The notes under the pieces are model-generated. The model did not search any database. It was not told where the DNA came from and saw only the letters and a program-made list of their open reading frames with translations. A stretch of 64,000 nt of DNA from JBDHUW01 sp039809345. Its GTDB lineage: Bacteria > Patescibacteriota > Gracilibacteria > Absconditabacterales > Absconditicoccaceae. The stretch spans positions 62,001 to 126,000 of the forward strand of contig JBDHUW010000001.1 in the NCBI GenBank assembly GCA_039809345.1, in the 5' to 3' direction. The translations under genes and the position numbers were made by a program. Below are positions 10,854-21,573 of this stretch, in pieces (within the stretch, counting starts at the first letter, position 1; each line of letters starts with the position of its first letter).

Positions 10854-13403
10854 ATGCACCACCTTCCGATTCACCGTGTTGCAGAGGTACTCTGAACGGA
10901 TACCAAATGCTGACTTCCTCAAAATAAAATTGTTGAACTCCAACAAAAATATGGCTACAACACACTCCCTCAAAAAAAGTGATTTTCTATACTAAAATTG
11001 ATATTGAACCAATTTGCAGACGTCATAGTGGGGATACTATTGATTGCGGCATTCTTAAGTTTTATTCTCAATGAGGCAGTTGATGGTTACATCATATTGG
11101 GGATCATTTTTATAAACGCCTTGCTCTGATTTTATCAAGAGTTCAAAGCCGAAAAAGCTATTGAGAAACTATCGAAAGCGTCATCTCAATCAGCGACGGT
11201 AGTAAGAGATGGCATAGCTATGATACTCCCAGCAAAAGATCTTGTTCCATGAGACCTCATACTATTCTCAGCTTGAGATAAGTTTGTAGCGGATATTAGA
11301 TTGATTGAGACCCACTCTGTTGAAATAGATGAATCGATACTCACATGAGAAAGCGTACCAGTAGAAAAGACAGCAGAATGCGTGCTCGAAGAAAGCACAA
11401 ATCTTTCTGAAAGAATCAATATGGCATTTAGCTGAACATCAGTTACAAAATGAACGTGATCATGAATAGTAGTAGCAATCTGACTGCAAACACAGATATG
11501 AGACATCGTTACTCTTCTCGCACAAGAAAAAGAATGAGAAACGCCACTAGAAAAGAAGCTAACAGTCTTTTCTAAGCAAGTTTGAGCCGTAGTTCTGTTC
11601 TTTTCTGCTGTGATCTTCCTACTATGATGGCGACAGTGAAAATCTCGACACGAAATGTTTTTCATAGTTGTGAGCTTGGCAGTAAGTTCAATACCTGAGT
11701 GATTAGTTACGGTGATGACGGTGACGTTGGCAATAGGAGTCCAAAAACTCTACAAACAGCACGCTCTTGTCAGAAAACTAAAAGTAGTCGAAGCACTAGG
11801 TACTACCACTGTAATATGCTCTGACAAAACATGAACGATCACACAAAACCATATGACAGTGACGACAGTAGTATTGAATGAAATGATATATGAGTATGAA
11901 GAAAAGCAACTGTTTCACGAAGGCAAAACAACGGACCCCACAAGTATTTCATGACTACAGATGTGTATCGATGCCATATGCAACTGCAACAACGCAAGAT
12001 TACCCAAAATATGAGATCCTACAGAGATCGCACTACTAGAGTTTGGACAACATTTCTCTCCAAACAAACTTACTAAAATATGAGAAGATCCTTTCGATAG
12101 CGACAAAAAATATATGATCACTAAGCATGACTGAATTGAGTATATGAAAGGCTCTGTCGAATCTATACTTCATCATTGCGACACATATTTGTACAACGGG
12201 GATATGGCACCTCTCACGGAAAAGAAAAAGGAAGAAATTCACGAAGCCAATACAGCACTTGCACAGCAGGCAATTAGAGTACTCGGCTGTGCGTACAAAA
12301 GATCCTGAGACACATCATTTACATTTATTGGAATGGTTGGGATGATAGATCCGCCAAGAGAAGAAGTGATCCAAGCAATACAAGACAGCTACAAAGCAGG
12401 AATGAGAGTAATCATGATCACATGAGACAATATAGCTACAGCACAAGCAATATGACACAAGGTTGGTATCACAGGAAATGCAATGACGTGAGACGATTTT
12501 GAAAAGCACCCAAACAAACAAGAAGCTATGCTCCACACAAACATATTTGCTAGAGTAAGTCCTCATCACAAAATGATGATATGCCAGACACTACAAGAGA
12601 TGTGAGAAAGTGTAATCATGACATGAGATGGAGTAAATGACGCAGCAGCTATCAAGGCAGCAGACATATGATTCGCAATGTGACTCTCCGGTACAGATGT
12701 AAGTAAAGACGCAGCAGATATCGTACTGATGGATGACAACTTCGCCAGTATAGTGAATACAGTCAAAGAGTGAAGAATTATTTATGATAACATCAAAAAA
12801 TTTGTGAAGTTCATGATTGCAGTGAATTTTGACGAAATGATTAGAATTATCTTCAACTTCATCGTGTGATTACCACTCCCCATGACTGCGATACAGCTTC
12901 TATGGATAAACCTAATTACTGATAGCGTACCGGCAATCGCTCTATGATTCGACAAATGAGACAATGACATCATGTCTCAAAAACCTAGATCACAAAAACA
13001 ATGAATCCTTGATGGCTCTCGATGATATGTATTTTATGCGTCTATAGTTTCTGCAATAGTGGGGATATCGCTGTTTTATTATTACTATGTGACGGTGGGA
13101 CTAGAGGTAGCAAGAACTGTTGGAGTGGTATCATGAGTGTTTTTCGAATTGCTTCTGATTTTATCAGTAAGGCACAACACAAAACCTATACGAAAGATTG
13201 CACCAAATTGGTTTCTTTTCATATCTGTAGCAGCCTGCATTTTACTGCAAGTAGTAGTCATTTATTCACCGATTTGAAGCATGCTCGAGCTTGCTCATCT
13301 AGATAGATCACAGCGGGCTTCAGTTATCTTAGGCTGACTAGTGGGCGTGGTATTTTTTGAAATAGGGAAGGTTGTAAAAAGTTATGCACGCAAAAATGAG
13401 TAG
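10854..13403 (+). CDS. Calcium-type P-type (P2) cation-transporting ATPase
   Basis: 849 residues with the full P2-ATPase layout: N-terminal cation-ATPase domain (HRVAEVLGTD, QQKYGYNTLPQ), actuator loop TGESVPVEK, phosphorylation motif CSDKTGTITQN (the motif Gly is TGA), the nucleotide-binding domain with MKGSVESIL, and the hinge MTGDGVNDAAAIKAADIGFA. Ion-site helices look Ca-pump-like: SSIPEGLV in M4 and NLITDSVPAIALGFD in M6. It probably exports Ca2+; Na+ or K+ cannot be excluded. The start ATG is preceded by an in-frame TAA 21 bases upstream, which limits the N-terminus. A conserved C-terminal membrane domain is present. Confidence 0.93.
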
Positions 13404-13465
13404 CTAGAATTGAAAATTAAATGAATTTTCTTAGTATGAATTGTTCCTAGCTTCTTATGTAATCA

Positions 13466-14455
13466 ATGTACAAACGTCTCACACTCCAACAGCTTCTCTC
13501 AATTCAATCATGACTTTTTCAGCGCATCCAAAGCGTAATGAAGTCTGAAAGATGTCAAATGCTAAAAGAGCTTCTCAGAACTGCTACCAAGGATGGCAAC
13601 GATATTTACTACCTCAGAGAAGGGAACTGATTTTTTAGAATCACGAAGAAAAGTGAAACCGAATACATTCTCGTTGATGAGGTTGAAAAAATAGAACTCC
13701 CTATATGAGAAGAAGACATCATGAAACTACACAACCTCCTCAAATGAGACAAAAAAGTACAAAAAATCATGAAGGATAATCAAAGCATCAAAGATACGCT
13801 TGAAAAAGAATTTGAAGAGGGAGAACGAAGAACATTTATGGGAAAACCATATATCGTATATGATTTAGAGACGGTCTGGACAACCAATGATCTCAAAAGT
13901 CATGAGATTAGCGTGGGGTATATGGTTGAGTCTACCAACTGAACATATAGACTAATTGACAAAGAAAACGCACAAAAGGTAGTAGACTATATGCTAAAGT
14001 TTGATGGATGGATTGTTTGATTTTATAGTCTGTGATTTGACAATCCAGTCATACTCTACAACACAGAATTTTCTCAAGAAAAACTTGATCAGCTCAACAA
14101 AAAGTCCGTGGATATATTTTTCTTTGTACAAAAAATGCTATGAAGAAGAATCGGACTAAACAAACTAGCAGAATGACTTGTAGGCGTGAAGAAAAGCTTA
14201 GAGTCTGGTATAGAATGAGCAAACTTATATAAAGAGTATATCCTCACATGAGATAAGAAGTTTCTCGAGCAGGTAAAAAAATATTGTAAAAACGATGTCA
14301 AAATGACCCATTTAGTTTTTCTGTATCTCATGAAATACAAAAAACTCTATGACGATGGCAAGGAGATAGTGTTTGAAAACGATGAAATTTTACAATACGG
14401 ACAAAACATAGAGGAAGACAAGAAATGAAGCATTCTGCAAACATGAATGTTCTAG
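13466..14455 (+). CDS. DEDDy-type 3'-5' exonuclease / RNase H-like protein
   Basis: 329 residues. After a helical N-terminal region of about 130 residues comes a ribonuclease-H-like exonuclease core. Exo I is YIVYDLETVW (Asp-x-Glu). Exo II is WIVGFYSLGFDNPVIL. The C-terminal metal-ligand region is VKKYCKNDVKMTHLVFLYL, with Tyr and Asp spaced as in DEDDy enzymes. It probably degrades or trims single-stranded nucleic acid, but whether DNA or RNA is unknown. It starts 62 bases after the ATPase and converges on the VirB4-like gene with a 5-base gap. Confidence 0.75.
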
Positions 14456-14460
14456 AAAAT

Positions 14461-15174
14461 CTAATCTACCAACTCACTTTGGGATTTATGGAGAGAGGGA
14501 TTGTATGCTTGAAACAGGAGAGAAACTATATCACTGGTTCATATTCTCTCTACATGCATTCCTATACCCCCAAGTCACTCTATGATAAGGTTACATCTCG
14601 TATCCAGCTGTGATTTAATTTTCAAAAATGTACGATAACGTCAAACAACAGACTCAGCAGAATCTTTTGAGTTTAGTGCCTTCAATAGTTTATCCAACCA
14701 AGACTGTTTTATTTGATTTTCCTCATTATAAGATGACTCATACAAAGGAACAATAATATAAAATTCTTTTACATACAAAAGTCACTGCGCCACGTTGATT
14801 TGTTCCAAAAACGAAATATACTTTTCTCCCTGATCTTTGAGTGCCTCGTTGTCTATCTTAGAAACATTTTTTTGCATATATCAGATGTACGGAGTCAAAT
14901 CTAGATATGTATTGCGAACCAAGATCTGAATTGGGAAGTCTAATCAATTCAAAAATCTTTTATAGCGCTCTATGATAATCGCTTGTTCATCTCCATCTTT
15001 TAGATCTAGATTCACTCACTCTACTCTCAAAATTGCCCTCAATCATCAATCTTTCAAAATCAAAGTGTCTCCTCTTATTTCAGAAATCGGCAACATGCTT
15101 TCGCTGGAAAACATTTGCTCTGGTTTAGATTTCTTTACTTTTTGTTTTTCAAATGACAACAAGGTAAATGCCAT
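14461..15174 (-). CDS. VirB4/TraC N-terminal-domain-like protein without ATPase
   Basis: 237 residues. The sequence follows the pattern of the N-terminal domain of conjugative VirB4/TraC proteins: LPISEIRGDTLILKDGG, LRAILRVEGVNLDLK, RYKRFLNGLDFPIQILVRN, then KEFYIIVPLY, and GGIGMHVERIGTSDIVSLLFQ ending with YNPSLHK. No Walker motifs follow, because the frame ends in TAG. In many CPR genomes a separate gene of this kind sits next to VirB2-like proteins and a full ATPase, and here only the first part is present. Its ATG overlaps the upstream TAA by one base (TAATG), so it is translationally coupled to the TrbC-like gene. Confidence 0.7.
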
Positions 15175-15626
15175 TATAGCCCTTGACTATAAATATAAAA
15201 CAACAGGTTAACAATATACGCACTCAATCACATAATCAATATCGCTATAGTAGCTCATATAACAGTTTTTCTGGCTTTTGCAATAGCATCATCCGACTTA
15301 CCAAAAAATATCATATAGAATGAGTATATGATCAAAACCAATGCTATGAATCAAACGAGAGCCAATACATAATTTATGATAATCTGTATAAATGAAAGCG
15401 CTTTACCAGATCACGCATAATTGATCCCAAACAAATCAAGCATATTCTCTAAAAAACTTCCTCACTGGTTAGTTTCCTCTAAAACCTCATTGATATTGGT
15501 AGTCGGCTTACTAGTAAACGATCCTCCTCCATATGGGAATTTTGTATCGAAAACATCTGAAGCAAATACGCTTGTAGATAGTATACCCATCAATCACACT
15601 CGAATCACATATAATCTTCTTCGCAT
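15174..15626 (-). CDS. TrbC/VirB2-like membrane protein A
   Basis: 150 residues: signal peptide (GLMGILSTSVFA), a Gly/Thr-rich extracytoplasmic stretch, then two membrane helices in the VirB2 style: SFIQIIINYVLALVGFIALVL with YSFYMIFFGKSDDAIAKAR, and the amphipathic TVIGATIAILIMGLSAYIVN. This hydrophobic-KAR-hydrophobic pattern is typical of TrbC/VirB2-type subunits of type IV secretion-like systems in CPR. It is coupled by 1-nt overlaps with both the gene before and the gene after. The role as a pilus or channel subunit is inferred. Confidence 0.72.
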
Positions 15627-16075
15627 TAGTAGAATCTATCAAGAAGATAAAAGATGAATTTGACAATATATGCACTCAGTCCAATTCATAAAATAGAGAT
15701 CACGGCTGTTCTCAATGCTTTCGCTCACTTCTTAAACTGAGCATCGTTTCCTGCTGCAGTCACCATCAAAAATCCATGATATATGATATACACCAACGCA
15801 ACCAATCACACCAATCACAACGATCGATTTATCAAATTTTGTATAAATGCAATTGTTTGATTTTTGGCCTGGAAAAAATTAGTAATCTCTCAATTACGAA
15901 CTATTCATACCACTCATCTACCAGGGTTATCTGCACCATCTCTTATGGGATCCCCATTGATGTCATTGGTAACTACTACATCCTCAGGGTCTTGTGTCAA
16001 ACGTCAAAGGTTTGCAGATGCTACACCTACAATCGACATTACCCCAATCATCACTCGCAATATGGTTTTTTTCAT
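15626..16075 (-). CDS. TrbC/VirB2-like membrane protein B
   Basis: 149 residues, first gene of a three-gene coupled operon. The signal peptide MKKTILRVMIGVMSIVGVASA is followed by a polar domain (TQDPEDVVVTNDINGDP) and two membrane helices: FIQNLINRSLWLVGLVALV with YIIYHGFLMVTAAGNDAQFKK, and AVISILGIGLSAYIVKFIFYL. The arrangement matches the paralogous gene just downstream, suggesting a local duplication. Two glycine-like positions in the loop are TGA. It is the likely operon start; a 73-base gap separates it from the end of gltX. Confidence 0.74.
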
Positions 16076-16148
16076 CTTTGTCGTACAACTAAATACTATA
16101 GTAGTATACTCAAACCTGAAAAAAAAGCAAAAATAGCACGAGAAAATA

Positions 16149-17846
16149 CTATACTACAAATGCAGACAATCTAGCTTTCACTCTCTCTATTCCCATCACT
16201 TTCATAGATTCATACAAATCCGGGGTAGTTGTAGAACAAAGCAATGCTACACGAAGATACATAGCCACATCTCACGCTTTTCAGATATATCCACCCACCT
16301 TAAAATCTGCATTTGTTGGAGCAAAGCCATGTTTTTTTGCAATCTCTTTTAACGATGCAAACCATTCATCCTTGGGCGCCGTGAGATCAAGTTGTTCACT
16401 ATATTCACGCAAAAATGGCACAATCACTTCACTTGTGCAAACTTCGGGGAATGGGAGAGATTCTTTGTGCTTCAAAGCTCGTATTTCATCATAAAATGGC
16501 AATAGTTGAGACGGTATGTCAGCATACATACGATATCTTTTGGGATCTGCTTCTGTCTGACGCTCTATATTCAACACATCAAACGTATATTCTGGATATT
16601 TTTCCATCAAACCTGGCAGCGTAGTAGATTTATCGATCCCCTCCACTTCCTGTATAGGACCATTGTGGTACTCCTTTGCCCAAGTGAGTGCATTTTTATA
16701 AAACTCCTCTTTCCCGAGCTTCGCCAACCACTCCTTGCTCACGAAAAGCATCTTATTCATATCCAAAAGAGCTCATGAGGTATTCATATGAGAGATATCA
16801 AATTCATAATCTTTGTAGGTCTTATCTGGATTATTCTTTTGCCATTCCTCGAAAAAAGGATCTACAATGTTTGTAAGGAACTCTAGTATGGCATCGGTAG
16901 GAATTCATTGCTCGAAAAAATATGCTATATTTGCTTCCTTATCGTGTCTTTTTGATAATTTTCTTTTGTTTCCCGTCACCGCATCCAATGCCAAAAGAGG
17001 TGAGACATGTGCATACTGAGGTGCTTTGAAACCAAACACATCAAATAATTGTAGATGTAGAGGAAGAGAGGGGAACCACTCGTCTGAACGAATCACATGA
17101 GTCGTACCCAACAAAAGATCATCTACCAAATGAGCCATATGGTATGTCGGCAAGCCATCATTTGATTTCAACAAAACCATATCCAAAAAGTTGTCTTGTA
17201 TTTCGACATCTCATTTGATCATATCAACTACTCTTATCTTTTTTCAAAGCTCTCATGGAGATTTTAGTCTAATCACAAAAGGAGTGCCTGCATCTATCAT
17301 TTCTTTTTGTTGTTCAAAAGAAGCACCGCGCCATTTTGAATAATGACCATAAATCCCTGGCACTTTCTTAGCGGCTTGTTGCATATTTCTCACTCATTCA
17401 ATCTCCTCCTCGTTCATCCAACACGGATATGCCAATCATCTTTCTATAGCATGCTTGACGAAAATGCGATAGAGATGTTTACGATTTGATTGTATATATG
17501 GTCAGTAATTTCATACGTCTTCTCAACCCACGCCCAATGGTCCTTCATCAAATTGAATTCAGAACTTTTTCAATCACTGTATGATAAGAGGTATCGCCCC
17601 CTCTACATAACGCTTTTGATCAGTATCCTCTATACGCAACACAAAAACTCAATTCTTCCCTCATTGATGGACAAACTTTTCTGCTATATATGCAGTATAA
17701 ATTCATCATATATGAAGAAATCATGTTGGACTTGGTGCAAAACGAGTCACAGACTGTCAATCCGGACGAGAAGGATATTGAGCAATACATTCTTCGATGC
17801 TCATACTTATTTCCGGGAACAATGCATCTGCTAATTCTTTCGACAT
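16149..17846 (-). CDS. gltX: Glutamyl-tRNA synthetase
   Basis: 565 residues; it attaches Glu (possibly also to tRNA-Gln) in the cytoplasm. The class I motif is TRFAPSPTGFLHIGG, where both terminal glycines are TGA codons, and FVLRIEDTDQKR follows. The KMSKS-type loop is NKRKLSKRHDKEANI. The C-terminal anticodon-binding region contains FYKNALTWAKEYH and ends VKARLSAFVV. It is longer than typical GltX (about 470-500), largely from insertions in the C-terminal half. A short N-terminal extension precedes the catalytic domain. It is the last gene of the minus-strand block that begins at tsaB. Confidence 0.95.
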
Positions 17847-17931
17847 TTCTAAACAACAACAAATAAATAATACCTAAGACAATAATGATTCAAATCAAGA
17901 AAAACAGGATATTTATACTGTCAGTGTATTT

Positions 17932-19218
17932 TTATTGATCAAAATCAAACACACTTTTATCAAATTTCTGTCACTGCAACAGTGCTACTATTTTCCACGC
18001 ACCATATACAGATCATAGTATTCACACACCATTGCATCATATATTATAAAACAAACGTGGAGCATTGATGCTATTTCATATTATACGAAATCATGTTTTT
18101 GTATATCCCATCGTTCATCACCAGAAATATTTTGTTGGATGCTCTCACCCATAATACTTTTTCACATACTCTGTCACCGATCTCTTGTAGTGGTCTAAAC
18201 TCCCTTCGCGCAAATTAGGTCATCACGCACAAACGAGATTTGTTTGCTCGTGGGATTTGTCATGGTGTATTCTTACAGAGTGATAGAAATAATCTTCCAT
18301 CTCATTCCCCTTTGGCCAATACCCTATAGTCAAAGGTCACTTTGCATCCTGGACATGGTATCATGCCATATACGCCCTTTCAGGTGAGATGACGCTCTGG
18401 TATTGTCAATTTACAAGATACTCTGTATATCAGTTTGTACAAAACAGAATTTTGTCAGAACTGATTACTCCTCATGTGGTCTCTGACGACACTCATGTCT
18501 CATATGTTTCAACCTTGATCAGTTTTGTTTTCTCATACACCTGAAACCTATCTGCGTACCTATTAGTCAAATATTGAATGATGGAATGACAGAGCATGGC
18601 ACTATTTATGGTGGCATAGTGTGTAGCTTCAAATCAAATCCAATCAACTCACTCTACATCCAAAATCTCTTGTCCCCTCTGTATAGAAATGGGCGTCACC
18701 AGGTGCTTATATGCAAGTCAAACCTGATCAACAAGTTGTTCAGCAACAAGTAGCTCGTTTATTTCTATTCCCATTTTTTCAAAACACAAAAGCTGCTCCA
18801 AAACATACGTCAACTGATCCCGAGATGCTACAATATTGTATCATATATATTTTGTATAGTCACCTTGTCGTTGAATCTTTTCAATCAAATCATCCAACAT
18901 ACGCCATCACAGAAACATGGCTTCATATGCCTCTTTCACTTTTTCAAAATCATGCTTCTGTATCAACTCTACTACGGGTGTTTCGAAAAAAACATCAATC
19001 TGTCACGCGTTGTGTCATGATGCTCCATGAGCGATTCTATCTCACTCGATAAGGACAACGCTATTCTTAGTTGATTCCAGTATGTGGTATGCGCTTAGGC
19101 ATCATGCTATTCCTCACCCCACAATCAACATGTCTGCATCAACATCTCATTTCAATGGCAAATATACCTCATCCACTCCTGGCACATCAAGCCATGGTGA
19201 ATTACCATCTTCAATCAT
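17932..19218 (-). CDS. FAD-dependent oxidoreductase (DAO family)
   Basis: 428 residues. The dinucleotide-binding motif DADMLIVGGGIAGCLSAYH is near residue 31, the end of the second strand is VVLIEGDRIAHGASGHNAGQ, and the C-terminal FAD motif is PRLFYNIGCNGVGILG. This is the glycine/D-amino-acid-oxidase-like fold, and such enzymes oxidise amines; the substrate cannot be told. Most motif glycines are TGA codons, so the gene would be shredded under the standard code. It begins 5 bases after the Nudix stop and probably shares its transcript. Its role beside Nudix and tsaB is unclear. Confidence 0.85.
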
Positions 19219-19223
19219 GCTTT

Positions 19224-19796
19224 TTACTTGTCAGCAAATAAAATTCTCCTAAGGTCTTCGGTTCTATTTTTCACCACATAATTCCTTAGGATCCAATCTC
19301 ATATATCATGAGCAAACTCTGAATCATCTACTATTTTTGTGATAAATTCCTCAAACGAAAGATGCGTGATCTCTATCTTTTCTCACCCTGCATCTAGGAT
19401 TTGTTCTCACCTATCTGAAACTCATCTACAAATAAAATAATGCCTATACCCCTCGGCCAAGGTTACGTTTGATCTCAATGTCACCAACAGCGATATATCA
19501 GAAAAAGTAATTCATGTTTCTTCCCTGACCTCTCTTTCTATTGCATCATATATGTCTTCTCACCTTTCTAGCATTCACCCGGGAAGTCATTCTCTCACGA
19601 CATCATATCAAGGTTGTTGCTCTCTCAGGATCAAAATCCTATCATCAACAATGCATATTCACTTTGCGATATCGTACGTTCTTGCCCACTCAAATTTCTT
19701 GATAGATCCATCAAATTGGACTTGATCTTTTTGATAAATATCAAAAAGGACTCACTCAAAAACTCTTTTCGCATCTGTAGGAATCTTCTTCGCCAT
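19224..19796 (-). CDS. Nudix hydrolase (ADP-ribose pyrophosphatase-like)
   Basis: 190 residues. The Nudix box is intact: GGMLERGEDIYDAIERE followed by VREETGI, matching GX5EX7REUXEEXGU. Upstream, QQPGYDVVREGLPGG resembles ADP-sugar pyrophosphatases. It hydrolyses a nucleoside diphosphate linked to another group; the substrate is not determined. In the operon it sits between tsaB, 21 bases upstream, and the FAD oxidoreductase, 5 bases downstream. The two glycines of the box start (PGG) are GGG and TGA. Confidence 0.92.
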
Positions 19797-19817
19797 GGTA
19801 TAATCATAATATATAAA

Positions 19818-20453
19818 CTAAGATTGTATATTTGCATCGATCAAATATAGAGGCTCGATCAGGTCAGTTAGTTTCAATCAAAACCTTTTCACGGCTTCTT
19901 GGTCATATGCAAAAGTACTCATCTCTATGTCTCATAATCATACAAGTTTTGCCGTCACCATCTCCAATCACTCTGCTACCATCTCATCCAAAAAAATCTC
20001 ATCACGTACCTTTTCAATTTCTGCATACAGATCTGCTGTATGAATCTTTTTGACTTCTTTTATATACTCCTGCAATGAAGTTTCTCCAGCACGTTGCAGA
20101 TCTACAAGCCAAAAGTTATTCTTCTGTCAAATATACATCAAGCAATATCTTGGAATCTTATTTTGTTTATATAAATCCACATATCGCGTAATCTTATCTA
20201 TAGAATAGAATTTAATTCTGCCACCATTTAGCACAGAAAATGTATTTAGTGCCAAAGTGACAATACGTAGATTCGTAAATGATCCCGGACCATTGATCAC
20301 GACAATTTCATAAGAACTTGATGGATCTTTTATACCACTATATTCAGAATAGAGAAAATCTGCTATTGATTTTTCTAGGTTTCAATACGGCAAAATAGAT
20401 CTGCCTTGTGCATTATTATATATAATTCTATCTGATGATATATTTAATAACAT
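19818..20453 (-). CDS. tsaB: tRNA t6A synthesis protein TsaB
   Basis: 211 residues of the Hsp70/actin-like fold. The diagnostic TsaB segment VVINGPGSFTNLRIVTLALN is near residue 60; the usual GPGSFTGLR has Asn in place of Gly. TsaB acts with TsaD and TsaE to form N6-threonylcarbamoyladenosine on tRNAs reading ANN codons, and TsaC, which makes the precursor, is encoded at 53.4 kb in this window. It starts 10 bases after the stop of a VirB2-like gene. The second half (residues 120-211) is divergent and degenerate, as is usual in TsaB. Confidence 0.88.
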
Positions 20454-20463
20454 ACTCCTTCAC

Positions 20464-20802
20464 CTATCCTCTAGCTAAAAATTGAACACCTCTGATAATC
20501 GTATATGCACCTATTACTAGCAAGATTCCAACAAACGACCAGATCACTCACTGCTTCCCCTTAGCTGCAGCAGCAGAATCCTTTGCATTGATATACAACC
20601 ACCCTGAATACATGAGAGCAATCGCCGCTACGGTACCTATGAATGATGTAGCTCACAAAATGATGTCTTGCGCAAAGACATTCACATTGGTATCAGGCTG
20701 ATCTTTTCTGATCCCCACAGCAGCATACGCATCAAATGTACACAAACCGCGCTTGAATTGCTCCTGAGAACATTTAATTCATAGATTATCTTCTCAATCC
20801 AT
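20464..20802 (-). CDS. VirB2/TrbC-like small membrane protein C
   Basis: 112 residues from the only in-frame ATG. The frame stays open a little further upstream (through a Cys-containing stretch), so a non-ATG start cannot be excluded. Two membrane helices, FAQDIILGATSFIGTVAAIA and QGVIWSFVGILLVIGAYTII, are linked by a NAKDSAAAAKGK loop like that of the VirB2-like pair at 15-16 kb. Unlike them, no signal peptide is visible with this start. It lies 10 bases before tsaB. A pilus or channel role is inferred. Confidence 0.65.
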
Positions 20803-20891
20803 TGAAGTACATTTACAATATGAAACAACAAAATATATATGAATTTTGTATTCTTATTGCAAGCGACAAAAATATTCGTATATATGGCGCT

Positions 20892-21536
20892 ATGAAACTA
20901 TTCAACCGACTCTCTCGCTATTCCATAGCAGAAATTTCTGTACTCGTTATCGTGCTCATTGTTCTCTGAGCTGCAATTATCCCATTCATAAATCGTCGAT
21001 GAGCTCATAGTAGAAACGTCACCAGAATCAATGACATCAAAAGCATCGCACAACAAATCACCTCTTACTATCAAAAAAACGGCACCTACCCTCAATCTCT
21101 CAAAGAACTAGAAACCATTGGTTTATGAACCGTTCCAAAGGACCCACGCAAAGCAGTTTACTGTACCTGAACACCACAATACACCAGTGGAGACTACCAG
21201 TACTACTCATGTGGTTGATGAAGCTGTGCGGCTATATGACCCACACAAATATACCAGATGAAGCATCTTGTACAAATATGAGCGCTGATGGAACTAGAAA
21301 ACGTGCGCTGAGAAACAAATGCATGAAACCGACGAGCGAAATACTGACCAAACGACACCAGTAACTGTGCAGCAAATGCTGTTCGATGAGCAGGAAATCT
21401 ATTGGAGTGAACAAAATGAAATCGGCTAAATGGCACATGACCAAATGTCATGTCTATCACCACAAACAAAGATGAAAAAGACTACTTCCCACGATACAAC
21501 GCGATTGTAGCAAAAGAAATCGCAACACAAAACTAA
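20892..21536 (+). CDS. Type IV pilin-like protein
   Basis: 214 residues. The N-terminus MKLFNRLSRYSIAEISVLVI is followed by a strongly hydrophobic helix (VLIVLGAAIIPFI), as in type IV pilins and pseudopilins. Glu14 occupies the +5 position relative to Tyr10, but residue -1 is Arg (CGC), not Gly or Ala, so prepilin-peptidase cleavage is doubtful. A GspG-like NGTYPQSLKELETIGLG segment follows, then a Cys-containing Gly-rich domain with GGGSCAAIG. More than a dozen glycines are TGA. It is divergent from the VirB2-like gene and 37 bases before thrS. Confidence 0.75.
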
Positions 21537-21573
21537 GCTGCATCAATTTACTTATCATTATGAATTTATTATC

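Noticed and set aside
10761..10973. Minus-strand open frame of 70 residues before the P-type ATPase
   Set aside because: It overlaps the well-supported N-terminal domain of the ATPase and has no similarity to anything; the other strand explains the sequence.
14425..14613. Plus-strand frame ending near the VirB4-like gene
   Set aside because: It overlaps the C-terminus of the strongly patterned minus-strand VirB4-like protein and the exonuclease tail; shadow frame.
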